A stretch of DNA of 64,000 nucleotides from an uncultured Bacteroidota bacterium (GTDB lineage: Bacteria; Bacteroidota; Bacteroidia; Chitinophagales; Chitinophagaceae): assembly GCA_903831575.1 (NCBI GenBank), contig CAIKYB010000026.1, positions 120,748 through 184,747 on the forward strand, read 5' to 3'. The number at the start of each line of letters is the position of its first letter. The first letter of the stretch is position 1. The position numbers were made by a program, and so were the translations under genes. Below are positions 1 through 8,275 of the stretch, in pieces. The notes beneath the pieces are model-generated. The model saw only the letters and a program-made list of their open reading frames with translations. It was not told the origin of the DNA and made no database searches.

Positions 1-90
1 ACTTAATTTTAGAAGTCATTATTCTTTCCCTTTGGATTCAAATTACATCTACATTCAATGTAGAGAAAACATTTTTTTAATATACACGTT

Positions 91-1218
91 TTGGAACGAG
101 TTTGGTTATCATCTCCTCATATGGGGACAAAAGAATTTGAGTATGTGGCTGATGCGTTTTCGACAAATTGGGTTGCTCCATTGGGGCCAAATGTCGACGC
201 TTTTGAGAACCAGCTTACTGAATATCTTGGTGTTACAGGTGCTGTAACATTAAGTTCAGGTACAGCAGCTATCCATTTAGCACTTAAAATCTTGGGTGTT
301 GGTTCAGGAGATATAGTTCTTTGTCAAAGTTTTACTTTCGCTGCTTCTGCTTTTCCTATTTCTTATTGTGATGCTATTCCTGTTTTTATTGACAGTGAAC
401 AAGAAACCTGGAATATGGATCCCTTATTGTTGGAAATCGCAATCAAGGATGCTATCGCAAAAGGAAAAAAACCTGCGGCTATTCTTCTCGTTCATCTTTA
501 TGGTATGCCTGCAAAAATGACGCCCATTTTAAGCATTGCTACTCAATACGAAATCCCAGTTATAGAAGATGCAGCTGAAGCACTTGGAAGTTTTTATGAA
601 CATAAAGCTTGCGGTAGTTTTGGGGAAATTGGAATATTAAGTTTCAATGGGAATAAAATAATAACAACTAGCGGAGGCGGCGCATTAGTTTCTAATAAGG
701 AGGCGATTTTGCAAAGAGTCAGATATCTTTCTGCACAAGCAAAGGAGCCCGCACCTTATTATCTGCATAAAGAAATCGGCTATAATTACAGAATGAGCAA
801 TATCTGCGCAGGAATTGGCAGAGGACAAATGGAAGTATTGCCAGAGAGGATCAATAGAAGAAGAGAAATATTTGACAGTTATAAAAAAGAATTTAGTTCA
901 ATAGAAGGCATTCAATTTTTAGAAGAACCACAGGGTTCCTTTTCTAACAGATGGTTAACTACAGTTTTATTTGATCATCAAATTTTTGGAAAAAACAAGA
1001 ATGAAGAAGTTAGGGTTTCTCTAGAAAAACAACATATAGAATCCCGTCCTTTATGGAAGCCTTTGCATCAACAGCCTGTTTTTGAAGCATGCAAATCTTA
1101 TCTTAATGGCGTGTCGGATGAGTTGTTTGCAAATGGACTTTGTCTGCCTAGCGGATCAAATATGACAGCTGAAATTCATAATAAAGTAATAGCGCACATA
1201 AAGAAAATAATATCTTGA
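91..1218 (+). CDS. DegT/DnrJ/EryC1/StrS family nucleotide-sugar aminotransferase
   Basis: PLP-dependent, fold-type I aminotransferase that moves an amino group from glutamate to a keto group on a nucleotide sugar during surface polysaccharide synthesis. The 375-residue length is normal for the family. Seen: the PLP-contacting acid in VIEDAAEALG (D160), the Schiff-base lysine in SFNGNKIITT (K189), and N-terminal SSPHMG and NWVAPLGPNVD segments typical of the EpsN/PglE branch. The TTG at 91 is chosen as start because the ATG at 121 would remove the conserved WLSSPH segment and an in-frame stop lies at 61-63. The stop overlaps the next gene by 4 bases. That neighbour makes a 4-keto sugar, so a 4-amino-4,6-dideoxy sugar (bacillosamine-like) is the likely product; the exact substrate is inferred. 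Confidence 0.9.
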   Translation: MERVWLSSPHMGTKEFEYVADAFSTNWVAPLGPNVDAFENQLTEYLGVTGAVTLSSGTAAIHLALKILGVGSGDIVLCQSFTFAASAFPISYCDAIPVFIDSEQETWNMDPLLLEIAIKDAIAKGKKPAAILLVHLYGMPAKMTPILSIATQYEIPVIEDAAEALGSFYEHKACGSFGEIGILSFNGNKIITTSGGGALVSNKEAILQRVRYLSAQAKEPAPYYLHKEIGYNYRMSNICAGIGRGQMEVLPERINRRREIFDSYKKEFSSIEGIQFLEEPQGSFSNRWLTTVLFDHQIFGKNKNEEVRVSLEKQHIESRPLWKPLHQQPVFEACKSYLNGVSDELFANGLCLPSGSNMTAEIHNKVIAHIKKIIS

Positions 1219-3125
1219 AACTAAGACAAAAAATAGCTATTCGTCCTTCTCAGGTTGTATTAATAGGAGATCAGATCTTGATTGCCTTAGGGTTATTGTC
1301 AGCATTATTATCTTATTATCGACTACTATCAATCACTATTTTCCCTATTCATACCATTATTTATCGAGTGTTAATTCATGTGTGTTTAGGAATCATTTCC
1401 TGGTTTTTGTTCGGCATCAATAAAAAAGTTATTCGATTTTTTAATAGTAAGGATTACATTAATCTTATTTTTATTGTTTTTTTAATACATCTAATTAGTT
1501 ATTTCTCCAGCATTTTCTTTCCAATAAAATATCTGCTAAAACCTGAAATATTTCTGATCAGTTTTTTTATAAATTCTTTTTTTATTATTGGCAGTAGGAT
1601 TTTAATAAATTATTTATATTTCTATTACAGTCATTCTAAAATAAAAGGAGAAGAAAAAAGACTATTAATTTATGGAGCCGGAGAGCTGGGTGTTTTTCTG
1701 AAAAAATCTTTAATTACTCATTATCATAATGAATATAAATTGATTGCGTTTTTGGATGATGATAAGAATAAGATTGGAAGAAACATTGGCGGAGTAAAAG
1801 TTATCAGCGCATCATCTGATCTTAAGCTTCTGATTACCAAAGAAAAAATCACAGATATTATTATCGCCAATCAAGCAATCGCTGGCATAAAAAAATCATT
1901 GTTTTTAGAGCGGGTGCTCCCTTTAAAAATAAAAGTAAAGGAATTATCTTCCATACAAACGCTTTTTGATCAGGGTTTTAATATTAACAAATTGGAATCC
2001 ATTGACATACAGGACTTGATGAATCGTGCTTCAATTCAACTGCACGATGAACATGTTATAAATGTAGCAAGAGATAAAATTATTTTAGTTACAGGTGCGG
2101 CAGGTTCAATTGGTTCTGAAATCGTTCGTAAATTATCTGAACATAAGGCTGCATTAATTATTTGCCTTGATTTTTCGGAAAGTGCATTATACGATTTAGA
2201 GCAAGACCTTAATAGAAAATTCCCACTCATCAATTATGAGTTTATCCTTGCGGATATTCGAAATAAACAATTACTTGAAACTGTTTTTAATAAGTTTAGC
2301 CCTACGTTTATTTATCATGCAGCAGCGTATAAGCATGTGCCTATGATGGAAGAATTTCCGTGGGAAGCGCTGCAAACAAATGTTTTTGGAACATTAAATC
2401 TTATAAAACTTTCTATAGCTCATGAAGTAGAAAAGTTTGTATTTATATCTTCTGATAAAGCAGTAAATCCTACAAGTATAATGGGTGCTTCCAAACGACT
2501 TGCTGAAATAATTGTTCAAGGTCATTCCTCGCCTGCGCACCATACAAGTTTTGTAGTAACGAGATTTGGTAATGTGTTGGGGTCGAATGGCTCTGTAGTG
2601 CCACTCTTTAAAAAACAGATTCAGTATGGTGGTCCTGTAACAGTGACTCATCCTGAAATGGTTCGTTTTTTTATGACAATTGCAGAGGCCTGCCAACTTG
2701 TGTTAGAGGCTTCAGTTATGGCGAAAGGAGGAGAAATTTACGTATTTGACATGGGGGAACCTGTTAAAATCGTAGATTTGGCAAGAAATATGATCAGATT
2801 AGCAGGATACATACCTGATCAAGATATAAAAGTAGAGTTCATAGGAGAAAGGCAAGGAGAAAAATTGTATGAAGAAGTTTTTTCAAAAAATGAAAAAATT
2901 AAAGAAACGCATCATGGAAAAATAATGATAAGTCAGGAGCAACAGCATACAATGGAAGAGGTTGAAGAAATTATTATTAATTTAAAAACCTTAGAAAATT
3001 CTTACAATGCTGGTCAATATAAATTAATGATAAAAAAATTATTGCCTGAATTTAAATCAACTATCAATAATATACTCAGCTTTAATTCTAGTAATAAAAT
3101 AAATGAGCATAAACTTCAAAACTAA
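1215..3125 (+). CDS. Membrane-bound nucleotide-sugar 4,6-dehydratase (FlaA1/CapD/WbpM family)
   Basis: Polysaccharide biosynthesis protein of the large CapD/WbpM/PglF type, expected to convert UDP-GlcNAc to the 4-keto-6-deoxy sugar at the inner membrane. The 636 residues start with about four hydrophobic segments (residues 15-130), followed by a CoA-binding-like Rossmann motif GAGELG (154-159) and the catalytic short-chain dehydrogenase domain with GAAGSIG (294-300). The catalytic region reads SSDKAVNPTSIMGASKR: the usual YxxxK tyrosine is methionine (M423) with K427 kept, as in the known membrane-bound members. The start is a TTG that overlaps the stop of the aminotransferase by 4 bases, so the two are probably translationally coupled and act on one sugar in sequence. 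No glycosyltransferase follows; the sugar cluster ends here. Confidence 0.9.
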   Translation: MKLRQKIAIRPSQVVLIGDQILIALGLLSALLSYYRLLSITIFPIHTIIYRVLIHVCLGIISWFLFGINKKVIRFFNSKDYINLIFIVFLIHLISYFSSIFFPIKYLLKPEIFLISFFINSFFIIGSRILINYLYFYYSHSKIKGEEKRLLIYGAGELGVFLKKSLITHYHNEYKLIAFLDDDKNKIGRNIGGVKVISASSDLKLLITKEKITDIIIANQAIAGIKKSLFLERVLPLKIKVKELSSIQTLFDQGFNINKLESIDIQDLMNRASIQLHDEHVINVARDKIILVTGAAGSIGSEIVRKLSEHKAALIICLDFSESALYDLEQDLNRKFPLINYEFILADIRNKQLLETVFNKFSPTFIYHAAAYKHVPMMEEFPWEALQTNVFGTLNLIKLSIAHEVEKFVFISSDKAVNPTSIMGASKRLAEIIVQGHSSPAHHTSFVVTRFGNVLGSNGSVVPLFKKQIQYGGPVTVTHPEMVRFFMTIAEACQLVLEASVMAKGGEIYVFDMGEPVKIVDLARNMIRLAGYIPDQDIKVEFIGERQGEKLYEEVFSKNEKIKETHHGKIMISQEQQHTMEEVEEIIINLKTLENSYNAGQYKLMIKKLLPEFKSTINNILSFNSSNKINEHKLQN

Positions 3126-3151
3126 TTATCTTTAATATTAATTCAATTTTT

Positions 3152-4321
3152 ATGATTTTTAAAAAGAGCCTATCTCTAGCACTATTATTGTTGACTTGCC
3201 AAATGGCATTATTTGCGCAAAATGCAAGATTCTCTCAAATCGGAACGGCATCACAACAACTTAATCCCAGTTTAACTGGTCGATTTGATGGTAAAGCTAG
3301 AATGAGTAATTTATTTGGATGGTATACATCTGATAATCCTAAAAATGGGTATGCTGAAACGCAACATCAGAATATAGCATTTGATATCAAGTTTGGAAAA
3401 TACCGCACCAGTGGGGATGACGCTGCTTCAAATGGGACAGCGGCAACAAATAAAAACGGTGCAAAGGATGAAACTCCAAAAGGGAAAAAACAAAATGGTT
3501 ATTGGGGCTTAGGCGTAAACTATTACCATTACGGCGCTAGTAAATCTCCAATAGAAGCAAGCTTTATTTCATTATCAGTTGCACGACATTTTTATAATAA
3601 AAGCAATAAGTTTTATGGATTTGGAATTCAAGTAACCAATGCTTCGGGAAACTTAGATAGAACAAAAGGAACCCAATATGATAGAGAGATTTCAGGAGGA
3701 GGATTTCCTAACAGACCTGAAATTATGAAAAACGATAGTTCTTTAACAGGAAAACAAACCTATACTGATTTTAATATTGGTGCATATTATGGTATGAATA
3801 CAGAACCAATAATGTTTGAAATAGGGGTTTCATTATCTCACCTTTTTTATCCTGTATTCGATTTATATAACGATAATGACCATCCAAAATTGAGACATAG
3901 AGTATCATCCTATTCAAATTTGAGACTAAAATTGAATAGCAAATGGGGATTGGTGCAAAAAAATGTGTACTGGAGAGAGGGCTTATACTATAGAAGTAAA
4001 TCTGATCACTCAACAGATACAACTGAGTGGGATGCTCCTTTGGAATCATTTTGGGCTGGTGTGGAATTCTTTAAAATAAACCCAAAATCTAACATCAATC
4101 TAAATTTCGGATTCAACACAAGATCATTTAGGACTTTGATGCCTTATTTAAATTTAAATATCGGAAAATACATAGATTTAAGATATTCATATGAAATGCC
4201 AATTAATTCAAGAAATTTCAGGGCGTATTCGGCAAAACGAAATGAAATTGGGTTAGTGTTATCTTATGGTAGAAATACATCACGAGGCACTAATTTCTAT
4301 AAAAAAGTTAATTTTTGGTAA
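3152..4321 (+). CDS. PorP/SprF family type IX secretion outer membrane protein
   Basis: Outer membrane beta-barrel of the PorP/SprF family, whose members help secrete or anchor type IX cargo such as gliding adhesins. Seen: a cleavable signal peptide ending near LFAQ (residue 22), the family start NARFSQIG...LNPSLTG, alternating aromatic beta-strand pattern to the end, and a terminal aromatic residue (W389). A hydrophilic, Lys/Asn/Gly-rich insert sits at about residues 88-118, probably a surface or periplasmic loop. The gene begins 26 bases after the dehydratase and is followed by a PD40/OmpA protein, the usual partner of PorP/SprF genes. No large adhesin gene with a type B C-terminal domain lies beside it, so its cargo cannot be named. 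Confidence 0.82.
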   Translation: MIFKKSLSLALLLLTCQMALFAQNARFSQIGTASQQLNPSLTGRFDGKARMSNLFGWYTSDNPKNGYAETQHQNIAFDIKFGKYRTSGDDAASNGTAATNKNGAKDETPKGKKQNGYWGLGVNYYHYGASKSPIEASFISLSVARHFYNKSNKFYGFGIQVTNASGNLDRTKGTQYDREISGGGFPNRPEIMKNDSSLTGKQTYTDFNIGAYYGMNTEPIMFEIGVSLSHLFYPVFDLYNDNDHPKLRHRVSSYSNLRLKLNSKWGLVQKNVYWREGLYYRSKSDHSTDTTEWDAPLESFWAGVEFFKINPKSNINLNFGFNTRSFRTLMPYLNLNIGKYIDLRYSYEMPINSRNFRAYSAKRNEIGLVLSYGRNTSRGTNFYKKVNFW

Positions 4322-4390
4322 TCAACAAAAAACAACAATCAATATAAATAATAATCCAACCCTCATTAAGTTTTTGACATATAACACCTA

Positions 4391-4422
4391 AAATATTCAG
4401 CTTTAATCAAGACTGAATATTT
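4391..4422. repeat. 10-bp perfect inverted repeat (hairpin) between porP-like and ompA-like genes
   Basis: AAATATTCAG (4391-4400) and CTGAATATTT (4413-4422) can pair over 10 bases around a 12-base loop. No U-tract follows, so it is not a canonical terminator. It could be an mRNA stability or processing hairpin, or an operator, in the 143-base spacer between the two genes. Function is unknown. Confidence 0.5.
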
Positions 4423-4464
4423 ATGGAATATTAAGTGGCAATAATCTAAAGTAAAAGTAAACAC

Positions 4465-6303
4465 ATGAAAATAAGCATCACTATTTTACTAACTGTTTTT
4501 TTAGTAAACAATTCATTTTGCCAATCAACATTAGAAAATTTAGGTCCTAATGTAAATAGTAAATATGCGGAATTGAGGCCAACCTTATCTGCAGACGGCA
4601 AAGTGCTTTATTTTGTAGTAGAAGGCCATCCTGAAAATGGAAAATACAAAGTAGACAAAACTTCACAAGACGTTTGGGTTACTGAATCTGATACTGCAGG
4701 GAATTGGGGAAAAGCTTTAAAATGCCCTGAGCCAATCAATAATAAAAATAATGACAATGCAATTTTCTGGACTTCGGTTGATGGTAATAAAATACTCATC
4801 AGAGGTGCTTATGATAATGGAAAATATTTAGGAAGGGGTTTTTCCTCCGCTACTAAAAATGCTACAGGTTGGTCTTCTCCACAAGCTATTAAAATAAAAG
4901 GTTACAATGGGATGTCTGTAGACAACTATGACGGCGCAATTTATGCGAATGATGAGAAGACTATGCTTTTTTATTTATCCGAAGAAAAAAACAGTTTCTT
5001 AAATGATATTTATGTTAGTCAATTAGAAAGCAATAACGAATGGTCTGTCCCTCAAAAAATATCAGATAGTATAAGTCTTGATGATTATGATGAGATTGCT
5101 CCATTTGTTGCAGCAGATGGTGTAACCATGTATTTTTCAAGCGACAGGCCAGGTGGCTTTGGAGGATATGATATCTGGATGACAAAAAGATTAGATGACA
5201 CGTGGAAGAATTGGTCAAATCCTGTAAATATGGGGGATTCTGTGAATTCTGATAAATGGGAAGCTTACTTTAGTATTGATGCCAAAGCAGAGTTTGGTTA
5301 TTTGGCAACTACAAGAAATTCAATTGGCGAAATCGATTTGTGTAGAATAAAACTGACAGAAAATCAAAAACCAAAATCAGTAGTAATGTTTTTGGGAAAA
5401 TTATATAATGTAGACAATCACGACACTATTCCAGGTGTAACAATTACTTATGAAGTTGAATCCAGTAATTCTCCTTCAATCATAAAAGTAGAAAATCAAG
5501 AGTTCAAAACTATTTTGCCCTATGGTAAAACTTATTTGATTAAAGTATTTGCTGATGGATTTGAAACATTGATTGATACAATAGACTTGTCGATACTTGG
5601 GCCATATAAAGAATTACATAAAGATTTATTGGTTCATCCTGTTAAAAAAGAAATCAAAAATGAAATTGAAAACAATTCAGATAGCATATTGAACGAGCTG
5701 AAATCGAAGGAAGAATTGGATAAGAAGGAAATTAAAAAAGTAGCAGTTTCGAGTTCAAAAGTGCCTTCTGGTAAAACTGACAGAAAAGGTGATCTAATAA
5801 AAAAGAAACAGAAAGGCGAATCAAAAGAGAAAAAGAAATCTTCTCGAGATGCCGATTCAAAAGAAAAAGTAAGATCAAAAGGGAAAGAGAAGAAAGCGCA
5901 TAGCCGTAAAAATATAGATGAGGTTATTGGTCATAATGCTGATGAAGTCGAAAAGGGAGAAGTTCTTACTGTTAATAAAATACTATTTGATTTCGGGAAG
6001 TCTTCATTAAAGTCTTCTTCATTCAAACAGCTCAATAAGGTGGTTACTTTACTAAAAGAAAACTCTAAAATAAGCATAGAGCTTTCAGCGCATACCGATA
6101 ATGTAGGAACTGATAAATACAATTTAAAGCTATCAAGAGAAAGAGCAAAATCATCTCGCAAATATCTGATCTCAAAAGGAGTTTCTTCGAAAAGAATAAC
6201 TTCAAAAGGTTATGGTGAAAGAAAGCCAATTGCAACTAATAAAACAGCAAAAGGCAGAAAAGAAAATCGTAGAGTTGAAATAAAAGTTTCAGGGAAAAAG
6301 TAA
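4465..6303 (+). CDS. PD40 beta-propeller / OmpA C-terminal domain protein (PorE-like without TPR)
   Basis: Exported 612-residue protein that probably ties an outer membrane complex to peptidoglycan. In order: signal peptide (residues 1-19, ending NNSFCQ), PD40/WD40-like propeller blades (about 30-290, with repeats such as LSADGKVLYF and VAADGVTMYFSSDR), a carboxypeptidase-regulatory-like beta domain (about 308-375), a very Lys-rich linker (about 390-485), and an OmpA domain with ILFDFGKSSL and the peptidoglycan-binding signature HTDNVGTDKYNLKLSRERA. Known: PorE of Porphyromonas has TPR, propeller, regulatory-like and OmpA domains and belongs to the type IX machinery. The order here matches PorE minus TPR. 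Its place after a PorP/SprF gene supports a type IX link; assignment to PorE itself is inference. Confidence 0.82.
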   Translation: MKISITILLTVFLVNNSFCQSTLENLGPNVNSKYAELRPTLSADGKVLYFVVEGHPENGKYKVDKTSQDVWVTESDTAGNWGKALKCPEPINNKNNDNAIFWTSVDGNKILIRGAYDNGKYLGRGFSSATKNATGWSSPQAIKIKGYNGMSVDNYDGAIYANDEKTMLFYLSEEKNSFLNDIYVSQLESNNEWSVPQKISDSISLDDYDEIAPFVAADGVTMYFSSDRPGGFGGYDIWMTKRLDDTWKNWSNPVNMGDSVNSDKWEAYFSIDAKAEFGYLATTRNSIGEIDLCRIKLTENQKPKSVVMFLGKLYNVDNHDTIPGVTITYEVESSNSPSIIKVENQEFKTILPYGKTYLIKVFADGFETLIDTIDLSILGPYKELHKDLLVHPVKKEIKNEIENNSDSILNELKSKEELDKKEIKKVAVSSSKVPSGKTDRKGDLIKKKQKGESKEKKKSSRDADSKEKVRSKGKEKKAHSRKNIDEVIGHNADEVEKGEVLTVNKILFDFGKSSLKSSSFKQLNKVVTLLKENSKISIELSAHTDNVGTDKYNLKLSRERAKSSRKYLISKGVSSKRITSKGYGERKPIATNKTAKGRKENRRVEIKVSGKK

Positions 6304-6330
6304 TAAAATAAGCGAATAATCAAGGTAGTT

Positions 6331-6360
6331 AGCCAGCTCATGAAAATGGGCTGGTTTTTT
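6331..6360. terminator. Rho-independent terminator between convergent genes
   Basis: Stem CCAGCTCAT (6333-6341), GAAA loop and ATGGGCTGG (6346-6354), with one T-G pair, followed by a run of T. It ends the ompA-like transcript. The T-run touches the stop codon of the oppositely oriented histidine kinase gene, so it may serve only the plus strand efficiently. Confidence 0.8.
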
Positions 6361-7405
6361 ATTTTCCAGCTGCTAGAGAGAATCCAAAAGTTGTACCTAC
6401 ATCTAACTTACTACGAACATGAATGGCCTGCTGGTGTGCCTCGATAATATGTTTGCAAATGGCAAGACCTAATCCGCTTCCGCCAATTTTTCTGCTTCTT
6501 GCTGAATCCGTTCTATAAAATCTTTCAAAAATTCGTATTCGTTGCTCCTCAGAAATGCCGTAGCCATTATCACTGATTTCTACCAAAGTGTTTTTTCCTT
6601 CCACTTTATAAAAACTTGCTTCAACACTACCATTTTTCTTTCCGTATTTTATGGCATTGTCAATAATATTTGTGAGAACTTGTCTTATTTTTTCTTTGTC
6701 TGCATAAACTAATAATGGACTTTCGCAACCTTTTTTAATAGTGCAATCAATTTCTTTTTCTTTTGCCTGCAAATACAGTGATTCGTATACTTCTTTTAAT
6801 AAATCCTGAATAATAAAATTTTCAAAATACAATTGAAGTTCACCACTTTCTAATTTAGAGATCTCATCAAGATCATCAACCAGGTTTACTAAACGGTCAA
6901 TATTGCGGGAAGTACTTTGTAGGAATTTGACATTCACTTCTTCATTATTGATAGCACCATTCAAAAGAGTTTCAACATATGCCTGAATTGAAAAAATGGG
7001 AGTCTTTAATTCATGGCTGAGGTTCTGCAAAAATTCTTTTCTGAAAACTTCATTTTGCTGGAGGACTTCTATTTCTTTTTTTTGTTGATCAGCCCATTTC
7101 TCTACTTCAAGCTGAACCTCCGTTATATTTTTTTTCGGCAAAATATTTCTGTAATAAAAATCTTCTTTTTTGGATGCTTTTGTTTGAGAAATTAATTTGT
7201 AAATCAATTTGATTTGTCGGTGAATAAACAATTGAAATACAAATAAAATAACCCCATAAGTGATGCCTATGGAGCACAATAAAAACAATAGGGCTAGCCA
7301 TAGATCAGACTTTAGAAAAAACACAAAGATGGAAAGAGGTAAGGATAAAATGATTGACCCTAAAAAAGCTAATTGAAATGGTGTGGGATTTTTTTTAGAA
7401 AACAT
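6359..7405 (-). CDS. Two-component sensor histidine kinase (PhoR-like)
   Basis: Membrane histidine kinase of 348 residues. Two hydrophobic segments lie close together (about 12-31 and 36-60) with almost no periplasmic loop, so no extracellular sensor domain is present. A linker leads to the HisKA dimerisation helix with phospho-accepting H131 in FLQNLSHELKTP, then the HATPase domain with N box NAIKYGKKNG, G1 ISDNGYGISEEQ, F box FERFYRTD and G2 GGSGLGLAI. It lies 43 bases downstream of its response regulator on the same strand, so the pair is probably one operon. The compact membrane part suggests sensing within the membrane or through a partner. PhoR-like by domain form only; no phosphate-uptake genes are nearby. 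Confidence 0.92.
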   Translation of the reverse strand: MFSKKNPTPFQLAFLGSIILSLPLSIFVFFLKSDLWLALLFLLCSIGITYGVILFVFQLFIHRQIKLIYKLISQTKASKKEDFYYRNILPKKNITEVQLEVEKWADQQKKEIEVLQQNEVFRKEFLQNLSHELKTPIFSIQAYVETLLNGAINNEEVNVKFLQSTSRNIDRLVNLVDDLDEISKLESGELQLYFENFIIQDLLKEVYESLYLQAKEKEIDCTIKKGCESPLLVYADKEKIRQVLTNIIDNAIKYGKKNGSVEASFYKVEGKNTLVEISDNGYGISEEQRIRIFERFYRTDSARSRKIGGSGLGLAICKHIIEAHQQAIHVRSKLDVGTTFGFSLAAGK

Positions 7406-7448
7406 GATAGCAAAGGTAATTAGGCGAATTTAATTTCACATTAAAAAT

Positions 7449-8123
7449 TTATAATTCAAATTTATATCCTACGCCCTTTACTGTTGTAATACAATCTAAA
7501 TTTAATTTTTGTCTGATTTTTCTAATGTGAACATCAATGGTTCTATCTCCTACAATCACTTCTGTTCCCCAAATGCTGTTTAATATTTCGTTTCTAAGAA
7601 AAACTTTTCCAGGTTTGGAAGCCAACAAGGCCAGTAATTCAAACTCTTTTCTTGCCAATATAATTTCCTCAGATTTGTATACAATTATAAATCGTTCTCT
7701 ATCAATTCGAAGATCTCCGATTTGAATCTTTTTACTGTTGTCAATGGGGATGCGTCTAAATAAAGCATTCACTTTGCTAATAAGAACTTTTGGCCTGATT
7801 GGTTTAGTAAGGTAGTCATCTGCGCCAGATTCCAGCCCTTTCACTTCACTTGCATCATCACTTATTGCTGTAAGAAAAATAATCAAAGTGTTTTTGAATA
7901 GGGGAGTTTGCCTGAGGATATTGCAAACTTCTATGCCATTTTTTCCAGGCATCATGATATCTAAAATAATCAAATCAGGTAAGAATGATTTTGCTTTTTC
8001 AATAGCTGAATTGCCATCTTTAGCAGTTTCAACAACAAATCCATCAGCCTCCAAATTGAATTTTAATATTTCCAGAATGTCTGGTTCATCATCTGCAATT
8101 AAAATCTTCTTTTTGTTTTCCAT
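7449..8123 (-). CDS. OmpR/PhoB-family response regulator
   Basis: DNA-binding response regulator of 224 residues. The receiver domain (about 6-118) has the acid pair D11/D12, phospho-acceptor D55 in LIILDIMMPG, T85 and K107 in DDYLTKP. The winged-helix output domain (about 130-224) ends with the usual RTIDVHIRKIRQKL and VKGVGYKFEL. It is the first gene of the pair with the histidine kinase. A perfect TAnnTTTG element lies 15-22 bases before the start codon. Target genes are unknown; the divergent 737-residue protein gene shares the 152-base control region and could be one. Confidence 0.93.
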   Translation of the reverse strand: MENKKKILIADDEPDILEILKFNLEADGFVVETAKDGNSAIEKAKSFLPDLIILDIMMPGKNGIEVCNILRQTPLFKNTLIIFLTAISDDASEVKGLESGADDYLTKPIRPKVLISKVNALFRRIPIDNSKKIQIGDLRIDRERFIIVYKSEEIILARKEFELLALLASKPGKVFLRNEILNSIWGTEVIVGDRTIDVHIRKIRQKLNLDCITTVKGVGYKFEL

Positions 8124-8137
8124 ATCAACTAGTTTAG

Positions 8138-8145
8138 CAAAAATA
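8138..8145 (-). promoter_or_regulatory. Bacteroidota -7 element (TATTTTTG) upstream of the response regulator
   Basis: On the minus strand the sequence reads TATTTTTG, a perfect match to TAnnTTTG, the -7 box of the Bacteroidota housekeeping sigma factor. Transcription would begin near 8131, leaving a very short leader before the ATG at 8123. No TTG -33 box is seen at the usual distance, so the call rests on the -7 box and its position. Confidence 0.4.
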
Positions 8146-8228
8146 CCCTTTCAATTTCACCTCGAGCTATAAAAACCCGTTTATTTTATTATCAAATTGT
8201 TAAGCAAGGTTTGTATTTAGTGCCTTTA

Positions 8229-8262
8229 TTGCTGATAATGCCACTAAATTTAGTCATATTTG
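8229..8262 (+). promoter_or_regulatory. Probable promoter of the 737-residue exported protein gene
   Basis: TTG at 8229-8231, a 23-base spacer and CATATTTG at 8255-8262 fit the Bacteroidota pattern TTG-N17-23-TAnnTTTG with one mismatch. Transcription would start near 8269, a few bases before the ATG at 8276. Confidence 0.4.
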
Positions 8263-8275
8263 CAAAGTAATATTC

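Noticed and set aside
1..90. Possible end of an upstream gene; a short hydrophobic reading on the plus strand ends with TAA at 78-80.
   Set aside because: Only 25 codons are visible and they resemble no family I know; too little to call a gene.
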